Below, in pieces: positions 44,493 to 56,066 of a stretch of DNA of 64,000 nucleotides. The notes below the pieces were generated by a model. It was not told the origin of the DNA and ran no database searches. It saw only the letters and a list, made by a program, of their open reading frames with translations. The DNA lies in assembly GCA_965240325.2 (NCBI GenBank), contig OZ251232.1, forward strand, positions 310,001 through 374,000. The letters are read 5' to 3'. This stretch comes from Rebecca billardiae RCC1528 (taxonomy: Eukaryota > Haptophyta). The translations under genes were made by a program, and so were the position numbers. The stretch's first letter is position 1. Each line of letters begins with the position of its first letter.

Positions 44493-44897
44493 TTGGTCCG
44501 GCGGACCCAGCGCACACGTACCATACGTACGTCGCTCCTCGAGGCGCCTGTCACGATGGCGTCGAGAGCGTGGGCGGGCTGTCGCAACATCCTGCACGTC
44601 AACTTCTCAGGGAGGTACGTCCGCCTACAGGTGCGGCACAAGGACACAAACCATATCTTCCTCTCGAGCCAGACGCTCGAGCGTTGCTTCATGGAGAACA
44701 TGCGCGTGCGCTCCGACAAGCGCGCCGCTCGTGCTGCTGCCCTGGTCCTCAGCCAGCGCGCCGCCCAAGTGGGCGTCACAGCTGTGCGGCCGGCGCAGGA
44801 GATCCGATATCATGGAAAGTACAAGGAGGTCGTTGATTGCCTCAACGAGAATGGCGTGAAGGTGCTCAAGCCGATTCCCCCGACGGCGGCGGCATGA
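44493..44897 (+). CDS. Mitochondrial-type ribosomal protein uL18
   Basis: 134 residues. The core from about residue 33 (ILHVNFSGRYVRLQVRHKDT then NHIFLSSQTLE) through ARAAALVLSQRAAQVGVTAV to EIRYHGKYKEVVDCLNENG has the bL18/uL18 layout, in which strands bind 5S rRNA or its mitochondrial substitute and an IRYHG-like motif precedes the last helix. The protein lacks the long extension of cytosolic uL18 (RPL5), so it is an organellar type. The N-terminus (MVRRTQRTRTIRTSLLEA) is Arg-rich without acids, consistent with a mitochondrial presequence. A second in-frame Met lies at 44556. It is not plastid-specific by any residue that I can name. Confidence 0.82.
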   Translation: MVRRTQRTRTIRTSLLEAPVTMASRAWAGCRNILHVNFSGRYVRLQVRHKDTNHIFLSSQTLERCFMENMRVRSDKRAARAAALVLSQRAAQVGVTAVRPAQEIRYHGKYKEVVDCLNENGVKVLKPIPPTAAA

Positions 44898-45127
44898 CAG
44901 CTCGTGTCCCGCGACCGCGCCGTTCCGCTTTCTGTCCATGATGATGATGTCCATGACCGTCACCGATCACATGCCACGGTCTATTCCATCACTAAAGTTG
45001 CGCGCATCATAGTGACGCCTGACGCCTGGGCTACACGGCGCAACAGCCCCGCACGCCGGCGGTATCACCGACGACATATAGCTCATCGTCATCGTCGGCC
45101 GGAGTCGTCAGTGTCCTTCCTGATGCT

Positions 45128-47812
45128 TTACTGCTGATGACTCTGAGACTGATGCTTGCCGGCACCGCTGCCACTCGTCACGAACGGGTGCTTGAGCGCG
45201 GCGGCGGGCGTGAGCCTGCGCGTCGGATCGAGGACGAGCAGCTTGTCCAGCAGGTCGGCGAGCAGCGCGACCTTTCGCCCCTCCGCCTCGGAGAGCTTCC
45301 CAGCGCCGAGCAGCTGCGAGCGCACGTCCTTGCCCGGCTGCGGCTCGGCGGTGAACTTGACCTCGCGGATCACGTCGCGCCCGCTCACCTGCGCGGCCGA
45401 GCGCGCGCCGGGCGGTGCGGTGCGCGGCGCTCAGCGCACGGGCGGCAATGCGGCGCGGGCGCGGGCGCGCGCAGCGCGCGCGGCGGCGCGCGCACGCGCG
45501 CGCGCGCGCACCTTGTCCTTCTCGACCGCGAGGAAGTCGCCGTCCGGCGTGAAGTGCTCCGCGGTGAACGCGCCCTTGCGCAGCATGCGCGCGGGCACGC
45601 GGCCGCGTACCTGCTGGATGGCGCGCAGCATCGCGTTGTTGCTCAGGCCCTGCGCGCGCCGGGGCGGCGCGGCGGCGGGCGGCGCGGCGAGGGGGGCTCA
45701 GCGCGCAGCGCGGGCGGCGCCCGCGCGCCGGCGCCCGCGCAGCCCACCGCGCGCGCACACCTGGAAGAGGAAGCGGCCGGTGTACAGCTCGAAGAGCGTG
45801 ACCGCCGCCGACCACGTGTCGACCGGCGGGCCGTAGTGCAGCCCGATCATCACCTCGGGCGCGCGGTAGAAGCGGCTCTGCAGCAGCGGCGTGACCTCGA
45901 CCTCGTCCGCGCCGAGCGCGCTGCCCAGGTCGCACAGCTTGCACGTCGTGTACCGCTCGTTCACCACCATGTTGTCCGGCTTGAGGTCGGCGTGGATCAC
46001 GCCGCAGCGCTCGAGGTGCCGGAGTGCGGTGAACATGTGCCGCGCGTACGTGCGCACCGCGTCCACCTGGATGCCGCGCTTGTGCCCGTGCTGCCGCAGC
46101 GCCTGGCGCAGGTTCTGGTGCATGCCCTCGAAGGCGAGGCAGAGGTGGTTCTCGTGCTCGAACGTGCCGTAGAAGTTGATGATGTGCTGCCGCTCCAGCG
46201 CCTCGCGCTCCTCCGCCTCGCCAGCCGGGCCGCTCGCGCTGCGCTCGGCGGCCGGCTTGTCCGGCCCCGCGCGCAGCCGCTCGAGCACAGCCGCCTCCTT
46301 CTCGCCCGCGCGGCGCATCATCTCGTTGTTCCGGATGATCTTGATCGCGACGAAGGAGGAGGCCGCGCCCGCGGGCCCGCCGCTCTGCCGCAGGTCGACG
46401 CACTTCACCACGCTCGAGAACACGCCGCGGCCGTACTGCGCCACCACCTGGTAGCGGCCGTCCAGCACGTCGCCCGTGCGGTGCACGTAGTAGCCCTCCA
46501 CGTCGTCGTACGAGTCGCCGCGGTCGCGCTGCGCGGCGGCGGCGGCGGCGGTGGCGCCGGGCGCGCGCAGCGCGGCGGCGCGGACGGGCGAGTCCGTGAA
46601 CATGTCGAAGCCGCCGCCGCCGCCTTCGCCAGCATCCGCGCCGCCGCCGGCCGGCCCGGACGAGGGCGCCGCCTGCGCCGGCGGCGGTGGCCGCGGCGGC
46701 GGCGCGTTGGCCGACGCGCCGCCGCCTGCGGCAGCGCCCAGCGCACCGTCTGCGCCGCGCTCCTCCTCCTGCCGCTGGCGCTGCTCGAGCACAAAGCTGC
46801 GCAGCGCCGCCTCGCTCTCGCGCCGCGCCCACTCCGCCTCGCCCAGCTCCTCCCGGGTGGCAGCGCGCGCCGGCTGGGGCTCGGCCGCCTCCGCCTCCGC
46901 CTCCGCCTCCGCCTCCGCCTCCGCCTCCGCCTCCGCCTCCGCCTCCGCCTCCGCCTCCGCCTCGGCCTCCGCCTCCGCCTCCGCCCCCTCCGGCTGCGGG
47001 CCGCTGCCCTCGCTCTCGCTGCCACTGCGGACAGCGCACGGCTCGGCCGCGCCCGGCTGCGTGGCATGCGCGGCGGCGGCGGCGGCGGCGGCAGGGGGCG
47101 CTGGCACGGGCGCACGCGCGGCGGGCGCGGCGGGCGCCGCGCGCGGCGGCGGCGGCTGCGTCTGCTCCCCTCGCGCTGGCTGCGGCTGCTGCTGGTGTCT
47201 AGACACGATGGCCGCGCGCCTGCGCCGAGCCTCCTCGCGCTTGCGCGCGGCGGTCTCCTCGTCGTCCTCCTCGTCGGCGCCGGCCGCGCGCCGCTCGAGC
47301 TGCTCGGCGACACGCCGCCTCCACGCCTCCTCGTCCTCCTGCTCGTCCGCGCGCCGCCCCGCTCCTTGCGCGCCCGCAGCGCGCACTGGCTCGCGCTCGA
47401 CGCTGCGCGCGCGCTGCGAGCCCGGAGGCGGCGGCGGCGGCGGCGCGTCGCGGCGGTGCTCGCGCTCGCGCTCGTGTGGCGGGCCAGGGCGCGAGCCGAA
47501 CGCACCTGCGTCGTCCCCGCCACGCGGCGGCGGCGGCGGCGGCCCTCGCCGCCCCTCCCACTCCCGCGCGCGCGGCGGGGAGCGCCAGCCACCGGGCCGG
47601 TCGTCCCGACGGCGGTCTCGGTCAGGGTCGTAGCCGCGGTCGCGGTCGCGGTCGCGGTACGAGTCTCGAGCGCCTGCGCGATCGTACTCGCGGCGGCCGT
47701 ACTCCGCGGGCCCACCTCGCTCGTCCGCGCCGCGCGCGCGCTTGTAGGCCGGCGAGGGTGATCGCGACCTCACGTGTTCATCGCGGTGCCGGTGCCTGGG
47801 AGGGCCGTTCAT
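45128..47812 (-). CDS. PRPF4B: PRP4-type spliceosomal Ser/Thr kinase
   Basis: Three exons are inferred: 47812-45761, 45649-45512 and 45388-45128, giving 816 residues. The frame is also open to an upstream ATG at 47971. The family phosphorylates PRP6/PRP31 during activation of the spliceosomal B complex in the nucleus. The N-terminal half is RS/RD-rich (HVRSRSPSPAYKR, SYRDRDRDRGYDPDRDRR) with Pro tracts and a long Ala-Glu dipeptide run coded near 46885-46985. The kinase domain begins after DVEGYYVHRTGDVLDGRYQV. GRGVFSSVVKC is the Gly loop, VAIKIIRNNE carries the Lys, HADLKPDNMVVN is the catalytic loop, LCDLGSA replaces DFG with DLG, and SRFYRAPEVMIGLHYG is the activation/P+1 region. PRP4 features outside the core are MLRKGAFTAEHFTPDGDFL and DKLLVLDPTRRLTPAAALKH. 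It ends HQSQSHQQ. Confidence 0.94.
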
Positions 47813-48093
47813 ACCGTGCGAGGCGAGACGGACGGGAGCACGGGGTGAGCGAGCGCACGCACTCGCCGAGAGGGCGGCGGCGCACGAGAGGACCCGCGGA
47901 CCACGAGGAGAGGAGAGCGCGGCAGGCTCGTCCGCCTTCACCACGAATCCACGATGGCCGCGTGTGTTCACGCCTCCGCATCAGCTTTGATGCTCGGCAG
48001 GCCCCTTATAACGGGGGTGGACTCCATTTTTAACTTTGCGACGGCGCGAAAAGGGAAAGAGAGAGGGAGGAAGACGAGGGAGGGAAAAAGAGG

Positions 48094-49899
48094 CACAGTG
48101 AACACGCCCCAGCGGCGGAGCGGACAAACAAAACTGCTTGGGAACCGGCCGATTTGGCAGGGCGATGGCGGGATCTCAGTCTTCCGCCCGAGGCCTTCGC
48201 CGTCGCTCGGCCGCTCTAGCCGGGCCCACGGGCACGATCATCCGTGGGCCCATCCCGTACTGGGCGGACCGTATAGCTGGCCATTACATGGGACACTAGC
48301 TCGGGTGTCGCGCCACGACTCTGCCACGAGAAGAGCCCGCTGTCCGAAGCAGGCGTGTTCGAGCTCGCAGCAGCACGCGACCGACATGTGATGCTTGCTC
48401 CCACCCGTCCCGATGGATGGCGGGCCTGGGTGGCTATCTGAGTGGGTGATTGGGTGCCAAGACTTGCCCGCATGCCTCTTCGGGACGGCTGGAAATGTCT
48501 CGCCCCCAATATCCTCCACCTCAAAAGTGCTGCACTTTTTTGGGCTCGAGCGGCACATCGAGCGCATGCCCGTCGGGTCACATCCTCAAGCAATCAAGGC
48601 GCACTTGAGCGTTGTTTGTGACGCGCCTGGTGTCCAGATGTCCATCGAGTGCGTGCTTCTTGTCCGACCTGGCGGTCCATGCCTTCACGTCTACGATGTT
48701 TATGGATCGGACGCAGGTGATGGACTGCTGCGAGAGCTCTGGACACCGACGGCCAGTACACCAGGCGAATGGTGCCGACCATGGCTGACGGTGCGTGTGC
48801 CTGCACACTTCGGGCGTGCTTTCGAGCGCCCGCCTCCCCGACCGCCAGCGCCTCTGCTTCCCACGCTAGGGCTGCATGATTCCCACCCAGTTTTGTGCTC
48901 ATGCAATGATGCCGTCTGCGCGGCCCCGTCTGCGCACGCGCGCAGAACAGCTCGTTTGCGCTGACTCAGGGCGACCTGAGCGAGCTTGACTACCTCCACG
49001 ACCTCGTTGCGCACTTGCGCACTCGACGACGTGCCGAGGTCGCGGTTCCGCCGATGGTTGCATCTCGTTCAGGCGCACATCACAGCAGTGTGCATCAGTC
49101 GGATGACCATGACGAATGCGAGCAGCTCAGCGAGGCACAACCATGCCCAGTCGGGTGCGCTTTGGGGTGCCGGGCGAGTGCGAAGGCCTCGCATTCCACG
49201 ATTCACATCGCTCACGTCACCCTCTCTGCGTCGACCCACTGCCCACGCGCTTCGCGCGCCGTCGCGCAGATCACTGCTCATCAGCTTGCAGCTCAAAGGA
49301 GACGATGAGGTCGCGGCAGTGCGCTGGCTCGTCGAGCTGACGTGCCGCGGTCGCGGCAGCTGGGCGCCAGCTTGGCAGCTCGTGTGCGCTCTTCTTCCGC
49401 GAGCAGCTGCCGGCCTGCTTCAGCTTCGTGGGCAAGCGCGCGCGATGTCTTTCCGCGGGAGTGCGCAGGGTGCAGCTGCGGCAGCAAACGCATCGTGCTC
49501 GAGCAGCGCGCGAGGAGGCGGCACGGGCGATTCGAGGCTCATTCGAGTCGCGGTGACTCTGCCAGGGCATATACTCTCCACACCTCACCTACCGAGCTGG
49601 ACCCTGTCTTCGCTTCCTCCAGCGATCCGCGCGCGCACACGCGGTGTTGACAGCTCGATCAGCCAGTCTCGGTGCCGTTCGGCGCCGAGCTCGAGGACGG
49701 GCAGGGCGAGCAGCTGCGCTGGCATGAGGGCTCTCTGACGCTTCTGACAGGGCGCTATGCGTGTCTAGCTGTCCGCTGACATGTCCCAGTCGCCGCAGGC
49801 CCTCCGTGGGCTCGGCCATCGAGCCTCACGCGAGCGACCCGCGAGGCGGGCGTCCGCCATTTTGTTTGTCCGCTTCGCCGCTGGGGCGTGTTCACTGTG
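48094..49899. mobile_element. Decayed TIR element with degenerate interior
   Basis: A 40-base terminal inverted repeat with one mismatch: 48094-48133 starts CACAGTGAACACGCCCCAGC, and its complement occupies 49860-49899. Interior frames (48395-48964, then pieces to about 49740) have coding-like composition in shifting frames, as expected of a broken gene. Purine-rich GAAAGAGAGAGGGAGG occurs just outside both ends. No exact target duplication is evident. CACAG...CTGTG ends recall CACTA-type elements, but this is only suggestive. Confidence 0.7.
48395..49740 (+). pseudogene. Possible broken gene inside the 48-50 kb element
   Basis: The longest open piece (48395-48964, 189 codons) has a plausible globular stretch (PGVQMSIECVLLVRPGGPCL followed by HVYDVYGSDAGDG). 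Beyond its stop, coding-like segments continue in other frames, including one after about 49300 beginning LKGDDEVAAVRWLVELTC. No family is recognised. I infer a degraded element-encoded gene; a spliced gene or chance is possible. Confidence 0.35.
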
Positions 49900-52733
49900 G
49901 GGAGAAAGGAAAGAGAGAGGGAGGAATCGGAGGATGTGAATATGCGGTTATCACTCTCACGCGGGCCGCACCGGCGGTCGGCGGAGGTGTCACTCACCGT
50001 CAGCCCACGCCACAACGGTACTTACCGCGCGCCTCACCGCAGTCATCACCGCTGCTTACCACTGCTACGCCAGCACAGTCCCTGCGGCCTGCCTCAGGAT
50101 TGCGCGCGCGCCCACGCCCACGCGGCACACGGCCACGCACCCGGCCACACCTGCCCGTGACACGCACTGTCAGCAGTGGGGCGGTGCGCGCGGCCGGGCA
50201 CACGCGCCGGCCACGGCCGCAACCTCGCGCGACGGCCACTGCTGTGGCGCCACTGCTGCGGCGCCGCACGCGGGTGCTGCTCCGCGCGCGCGGCTCTCTC
50301 CCCCTCCGCCGCGATGATACACACCGCGCGCAGCACGCGTCGCTGCGCCCGTGCGCCGTGGGCACACATAATCCAGGTTGAGCGTCGCCGAGGTGTTGGC
50401 GAGGAGCGCCGCCGCCAGCGCAGTCATCGGCTGTAACACTCGACCCACCGCCACCAGCCGCATCGCTTGGACTGGCACCGTCATGGCGACAGACGGCGTG
50501 AGGGGGCGATGCAGGCGGGTTGCTGTAAGCGACAGCGTCCCCGGGCCGCGCAATCCGCTCACGCAGTGCCATCCGCTGCGCCATTAGCACAGCGACTCAC
50601 GCCGCACTGCCAGCATGCACTGCCCTGTCCTGAGACTTATAGAACTTGCATTGGCAGTGCTGTCATCGGCAGAGTGCCATCACTGTCACTGCCAAACTGT
50701 CGAGAGGTGCACATGAAGCAGCGGCTCCGGCCGTGACGCGCGGCCCTCTAATCTCTATCCGTACTTCTGAGTAAATTTGACTGAGTATGATGATTATATT
50801 CTATCAGTGAGTCTGGAGCGTGCTCACTCGAGTCTCGATGCTGCCGGCGCTGCGGCGCAGTCGCCAGTCGGCGCCGTGCCATCGGTGGCACATGATGCCG
50901 ATCAGCCGATCAGAAGCTGAAGCGTGATGACGACGATAACACGGCGCCGGCAAAGCAGGACTTGAGAGCACTGCAGCACTCTGCACTGCTACGTCGCGAC
51001 GACAATGAGATGGAGAACAACTACGCAGGTGAGCGCCAAATGGCAGCAGCAGCTGACGGTGCGCAGCAGCCGATTGCGTTTCGCCGTTATGCCCAGGCAG
51101 CATATCCCGGCGGGGCGTTGTGATGTTGAGATGATTGACCTCGTTGAAGCGCGCTCGGCCGCACCTCGACCACCGCACAACGATGCAGATTGGCGGCGTG
51201 AGCGTAGCAGTGGCCACAAGATCGCTCGCAGCTTCAGGCGACCCACACACGGCGAGCTCGATGCAAGACGTGAAATGTATGCGAGAGTGGCGAGCGCTCG
51301 CCTGACTCGCGAAGACGCCAGACGATGGGGGTGTCGGAACACCCGAATCATCGTCACCCGCCCGTGCGAGAGCGCGCGCTGCGACCCGGCCGCGTGGCCA
51401 CTGCGAGGAGCGGATGGAGGAGACGATCCTGCCATCGGAAAGGGTTGAGCAGAGCTCCCTGCTCACGATGCATCGCATCGCATCGGGATATCAAGCCGCT
51501 GGAACGCCCGCAGGCCGCGGAACCCGCACGAGCGTGGCTGACGAAAGACATGATGCGTTGACGCGTCGTGCCAAACCCGCACGAGCGTGGCTGACGAAAG
51601 ACATGATGCGTTGACGCGTCGTGCCAAACCGGGCCGCGAGGGCCGGTGGGCGGTGCGCTTCGCGAACCGTCGCAACTTTCGTCCATATCTGGAGACTGGT
51701 GTTTGGTATGAGCGAGCGGCTTCTCTATTGAACCCAGTGCCACCTCTATTCGAACCCAGTGCCACCTCTAAGTGACCCAGTGCCACCCTTCTATGAACCC
51801 AGTGCCACTTCTTCTATGATGACATATGGGGACCCAGTGCCACTGCTACCCGCCTGGCACTGGGTTTGCTATTGATTTTCATTTGGTAAAACCCAGTGCC
51901 ACCCACCCCCGGCACAGAAGGCCTGCCTGATGCTCTCCTCCCCGGTCCGGACTGCGCCGCCATCGTACCTGGCCCGGGCGGGCACGGCCCTCCGCCTCGT
52001 GTGAAGCGAGTGCGATGGCGGAAGCCACCGAGCGACTTTGCTTGCGATGGCGGCGGCCGGGCCACGCGCCGCAACGCCTTACTGTACATGCTTGAAGGCA
52101 AGCTGAAAGCGTTGCTCTTGGCTACGGAGTCCCAGGAGAGCACGGCGGTGGCTACAAGTGCTAGTATGGCGCGTCGCCCCACAAGGCCTGGTGCCGCAGC
52201 TTTTGGCTCGGGCGGTGCCAGGGCTGCGGGTGGGCTTGAATGCGAAGCTCGAACGCAGCGCGCGTACAGCGGCTCGGATCACATACTGCCCATTGATGCG
52301 AGGTAGCCGATCAAGACCGGGGAGCATCTGCGTCAACGCCTCGCGCATCGCACGGTCACACTTGAAGTAACACACGCGGCCAGCTCTGGCTCGGTGGGCC
52401 TTTCCACCCGAGGCTAGTGAGCAGCTGACGAGGATCGCGGCGCAGCTGGGTGTCCTCGACCCGCCCCGCTCAGGCGCATTGTTTCATCGCACCCGGCCAG
52501 GCGGCCACCCGCCCGTGCACCACTGCACCTTGCTCGTAGCGCATTGAACATGGCCGACATTGACCGCCGCGCCGTGCCGTGGCTCGCGCGAGTCTGCGAC
52601 TTCGATTTCTAGACGCGCCGCCTCGGCAGCGGAGCGGTTGCCTCAGTGGCGTTGCCGGCCGCGTCCGCCTGCTGCGGTATCTGCCTTCCGCGGCTCCGCC
52701 GAACCTGCGCGCGGCGCGCGCGCGGCGCCCACC
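49900..52733. other. Gene-free region with short repeat clusters
   Basis: No gene that I can support. It holds a 53-bp tandem duplication (51521-51573 and 51574-51626) starting AACCCGCACGAGCGTGGCTG. It also holds a cluster of ACCCAGTGCCAC motifs (51731-51903). The final ~180 bases are the 5' region of the UFD1-UBX gene. Confidence 0.5.
51731..51903. repeat. Cluster of ACCCAGTGCCAC motifs
   Basis: Six direct copies (starting about 51732, 51754, 51775, 51797, 51832 and 51890) and one inverted copy (TGGCACTGGGT, 51854-51864). The first four are spaced 21-22 bases apart, about two helical turns. The layout resembles protein-binding iterons or the subterminal repeats of a transposon. Confidence 0.85.
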
Positions 52734-54240
52734 ATGGACTTTGAGCTGTCGCAGGCGAAGAAGCGCTTCGAGAAGGAGGCGGCGAAGCGCAAGCAGGCCG
52801 ACAAGGCGCGGCTCGAGCGCCAGCGTCGTGACCGCGAGCTCGCCGAGCGCAAGCGCGTGGAGTTTGAGGCGGCCGCAGCCGCCGAGCGTGCGGCCGCGGC
52901 CGAGGCGGCAGAGAAGTTGCGGCTCAAGCACGACGCGCTGCTGGAGAAGAACAAGGGCGTGTGGTCCAGCCAGACCCTCGTGCCCCAGCTCAACCTCACC
53001 GCCGAGGCCAAGGGCATCCGCCGGCGCGCGGACAAGATCTCCCTCCCGCGCTCGTTTGGCGAGGCGCTCACACCGCAGCACGACGCCTCGAAGCACGGGC
53101 CGATGTGTTTCGAGCTGGCGCTCGGGACGAAGCTGACGCACGCCACGCTCCTCGACTTTGAGGCCCCCGAGGGCGTCGTCGGCCTGCCCCCACAGGTGCT
53201 GCGCTGCCTCGGCCTGCCCGAGGGCGGCGTCCGTGGCGCCGGCGCCGCCGAGGGGGCGCCGGCAGTCGCGGCCGGCGCGCAGGACGATGCTGCCGTGCCG
53301 GGCGTGCGCGTGACGGTCACGTATCGCACGCTGCGCCCGGGCACGTACGCCAAGCTGCAGCCCGTCACCGCCGGCTTCCAGCGCGACGTGGGCGACATCA
53401 AGAGCGCGCTGGAGGAGGAGCTGCACACGCACGCGACGCTCTCAGGTGCGCACAGCAGCACAGGCCACAGCCGAGCGCGGTCAAGCGCCCTCGAGCGCTG
53501 CCGGCGCGGGCTGCGGCCCCGGCGCGCCGCCGCGCGCGCAGCACACGCGCACGGGCCGTGCGCTGCGCGCTCACTCGCGCCCGCGCCCTCCCCACGCGCG
53601 CGCCCCGCCCCTGCCAGAGGGCGACACAGTCGTCGTGCGCTCGCTCGAGGACGGCAGCGCGCACGAGCTCAGAGTGGTCTCGCTGATGCCCGAGCCCGCC
53701 GTCTCGGTGATCGACACGGATCTGGAGGTGGACATCGCGCCGTCGGTGGAGGCGGAGGCGGCGCAGGCGGCGGAGCTTGCGAGGAAGGCGCGCGAGGCCG
53801 AGCTCGCGCAGCACGCCGAGGCCGAGCGCCAGCGGCGCGAGGCGGAGGAGACGGCCTCGCGCGCCGCGCTGCTCGAAGCTGCGGCCGAGGCGCGCGAGGC
53901 GGCGGTGCGCGCGCTCGCGCCCGAGCCGGACGACGGCGAGGGCGTGGTGACCGTGATGGTCAAGCTGCCGACCGGGGGCCGGGCGACGCGCCGGTTCGAG
54001 CGCGCCGAGCCGCTCGAGCACATCTTCCAGTTCGTCGACACCCTCGAGCTGGGCGAGGCGGCCGCGCTCGCAGCACACGGCTACCGGCTGGCATCGCAGT
54101 TCCCGCGCCGCGTGTGGGAGCGGCCGCCGTCCGCCATGGCGGTCGACGGCGACGGCGCTGGGGCGGGCGCTGTGCTCACGCTCGAGGCAGCCGGGCTCGC
54201 GAGCAAACAAGAGGCGCTGTTCGTCGAGCTCGCAGGGTAG
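52734..54240 (+). CDS. UFD1-like domain fused to a UBX domain
   Basis: Two exons are inferred (52734-53445 and 53618-54240), giving 444 residues. The start ACCATGG is well placed. Residues 1-75 form a charged coiled coil (FELSQAKKRFEKEAAKRKQA and following). A UFD1-type substrate-binding region follows: GPMCFELALGTKLTHATLLD, then PEGVVGLPPQVLRCLGL, then TYRTLRPGTYAKLQPVTAGF. After the splice comes EGDTVVVRSL and the double-psi-barrel end SVIDTDLEVDIAPS. The C-terminus is a UBX domain: VTVMVKLPTGGRATRRFE, then QFVDTLEL, ASQFPRRVWE (the FPR loop that contacts p97) and EAALFVE-like EALFVELAG. UFD1 proteins deliver ubiquitylated substrates to Cdc48/p97. Here the adaptor carries its own UBX p97-binding module. 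Acts presumably in cytosol/nucleus. Confidence 0.9.
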
Positions 54241-54859
54241 TAGCCTCCCAGAGCCCCAGGCCCAGGCTGCTGCGCAAGCCAGGCGTCCGCGTCACGACCG
54301 CGTCGTCGCCCGGGGGCCGGGGCCCGGGCTCGCCGCTCGGATTAGAATCGGCATCACTGGGCTTAGCAGCGCCCTAGGTCTCAGCTGCTGGCCCGGTGAT
54401 ATCACACTACGGCTGCATCGCCCGGCGGCAATGCCCGCGTCGCGTCGCGCAAGGCACATGCACGCTCGCCGCTGAGACTGCTGACTCAGCAATTCGGATG
54501 AGGTGCCTGCTGTCGCTGAGCCTTGGCCCTTGCGCCTTGGCAGTTGGCACCGGTTCCGGGTGGCGGCGCATGCGTGCACGGCGGCCAAGGCGCGAGACTA
54601 CAGGCGAAGTCAGGCAAGGCGCGCGGCGCGCTGCGGTGATCGAGGCCATCAACGAGCCGCGAGACCGCGCCAGATCGCTCGGCGTGCGCGGCAGCGGCCG
54701 CACGAGCCCACGCCGTGCAGGCCCCGAGCGGCCCGCCTGCCGCCACAGCGGCGGCGGCCGCGCGCGCCGCTCCGCTGCAAGAATCTGTAATAAGCGAAAC
54801 TCCGGCCCGGACTCCGCTGGAGTCGGCGAGGAGCAAGGGAGATCGAGGTTGACCAGTGA
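54241..54859. other. Spacer between UFD1-UBX and element A copy 2
   Basis: No gene seen. It begins with the 3' flank of the UFD1-UBX gene and ends at the left end of the element. Confidence 0.4.
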
Positions 54860-55998
54860 CAAGGGCGGTAAGGGCTGTCAACTCCCAGTGGCGCCGAGTG
54901 GCGGAGGTTCCGTGCCCCTCAACTCGTGCGGCCTCGCGGCGCAGCGGCTAAGTCTCCTGGGGCGCCGCCCTGGAGGGCGCGTGGGGTGCGCACGCCGCGG
55001 GCTCCTGCGCCCGCGGCAGCGGCCGCGGACACGGCGCGCGTGGTTGGTCGCCTGCTAGACAGCACGTAGTACCCTCCCACGCCGCGCGCCGCGCTCGCCG
55101 GTGCCCTCGCCGCGCCTCAGGCCAGCCGCGCACGCGCGCCGCGCCAATGGCCAGCCGTGGCCACGAGCCAGCCGCCGGCGCGCGCGCGGTGCGCGGTGCG
55201 GTCGGCGCGGGTCGGGCGCGCGCCCGGGGCGAGGCTCGCGTATGATGTGCGCGCGGCATGCCGCCTCGCGCCGCCGCGCTGACGCCCGCATGGGTCAGCG
55301 CGCACGCGTTTACATGCTGTCGAGTGTGCATTGCCATGTTTGAAAATGCTCACGTTGAGACGATCATGGGACGGCAGCGACGCGTGATAGACAAGCGCAG
55401 ACCACGAATATGTGCACGGCCAGCCTCATGTCATGGCAAGCAAGTCCCCGAGTGCCCGCGTTCGTCGCACTGATGCGCTCACAACCACTTATCCAAGCTC
55501 ATTTCTGATGGCCGAGGAATGCTCGACGAGCACTCTTCAGCAGCCGCGTGCAACGTGATCATGCTCGTGGGTGGCGGCGCGAGGCGGCATGCCGCGCGCC
55601 CATCATACGCGAGCCTCGCCCCGGGCGCGCGCCCGACCCGCGCCGACCGCACCGCGCACCGCGCGCGCGCCGGCGGCTGGCTCGTGGCCACGGCTGGCCA
55701 TTGGCGCGGCGCGCGTGCGCGGCTGGCCTGAGGCGCGGCGAGGGCACCGGCGAGCGCGGCGCGCGGCGTGGGAGGGTACTACGTGCTGTCTAGCAGGCAA
55801 CCAACCACGCGCGCCGTGTCCGCGGCCGCTGCCGCGGGCGCAGGAGCCCGCGGCGTGCGCACCCCACGCGCCCTCCAGGGCGGCGCCCCAGGAGACTTAG
55901 CCGCTGCGCCGCGAGGCCGCACGAGTTGAGGGGCACGGAAACCTCCGCCACTCGGCGCCACTGGGAGTTGACAGCCCTTACCGCCCTTACCGCCCTTG
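54860..55998. mobile_element. Foldback TIR element, family A copy 2
   Basis: An uninterrupted 1.14-kb copy starting CAAGGGCGGTAAGGGCTGTC. Its arms of ~430 bp are mutual reverse complements, and the loop (about 55300-55530) includes GTTTACATGCTGTCGAGTGT. Nearly identical to 25964-28318 apart from element B. The right end carries one extra CCGCCCTTA unit. A target duplication is not clear; only GACC is shared. Confidence 0.85.
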
Positions 55999-56066
55999 AC
56001 CCTGGGTTGGTGGTGCTCATCGCGCCCAGGATGACGCGTGGTGCCCGGCCCCGAGGGCCACTGCCC

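Noticed and set aside
45137-47761. 874-codon plus-strand open frame
   Set aside because: Antisense shadow of PRP4 kinase, rich in Arg/Leu/Ala with no domain.
50000-50590. Minus-strand frame with a hydrophobic start (around MRLVAVGRVLQPMTALAAAL)
   Set aside because: No continuing domain, no family match by eye, and surrounding frames are equally open.
51725-51905. CRISPR-like spaced repeats
   Set aside because: Repeats are only 12 bases, spacing is irregular after the fourth, one copy is inverted and the host is eukaryotic.
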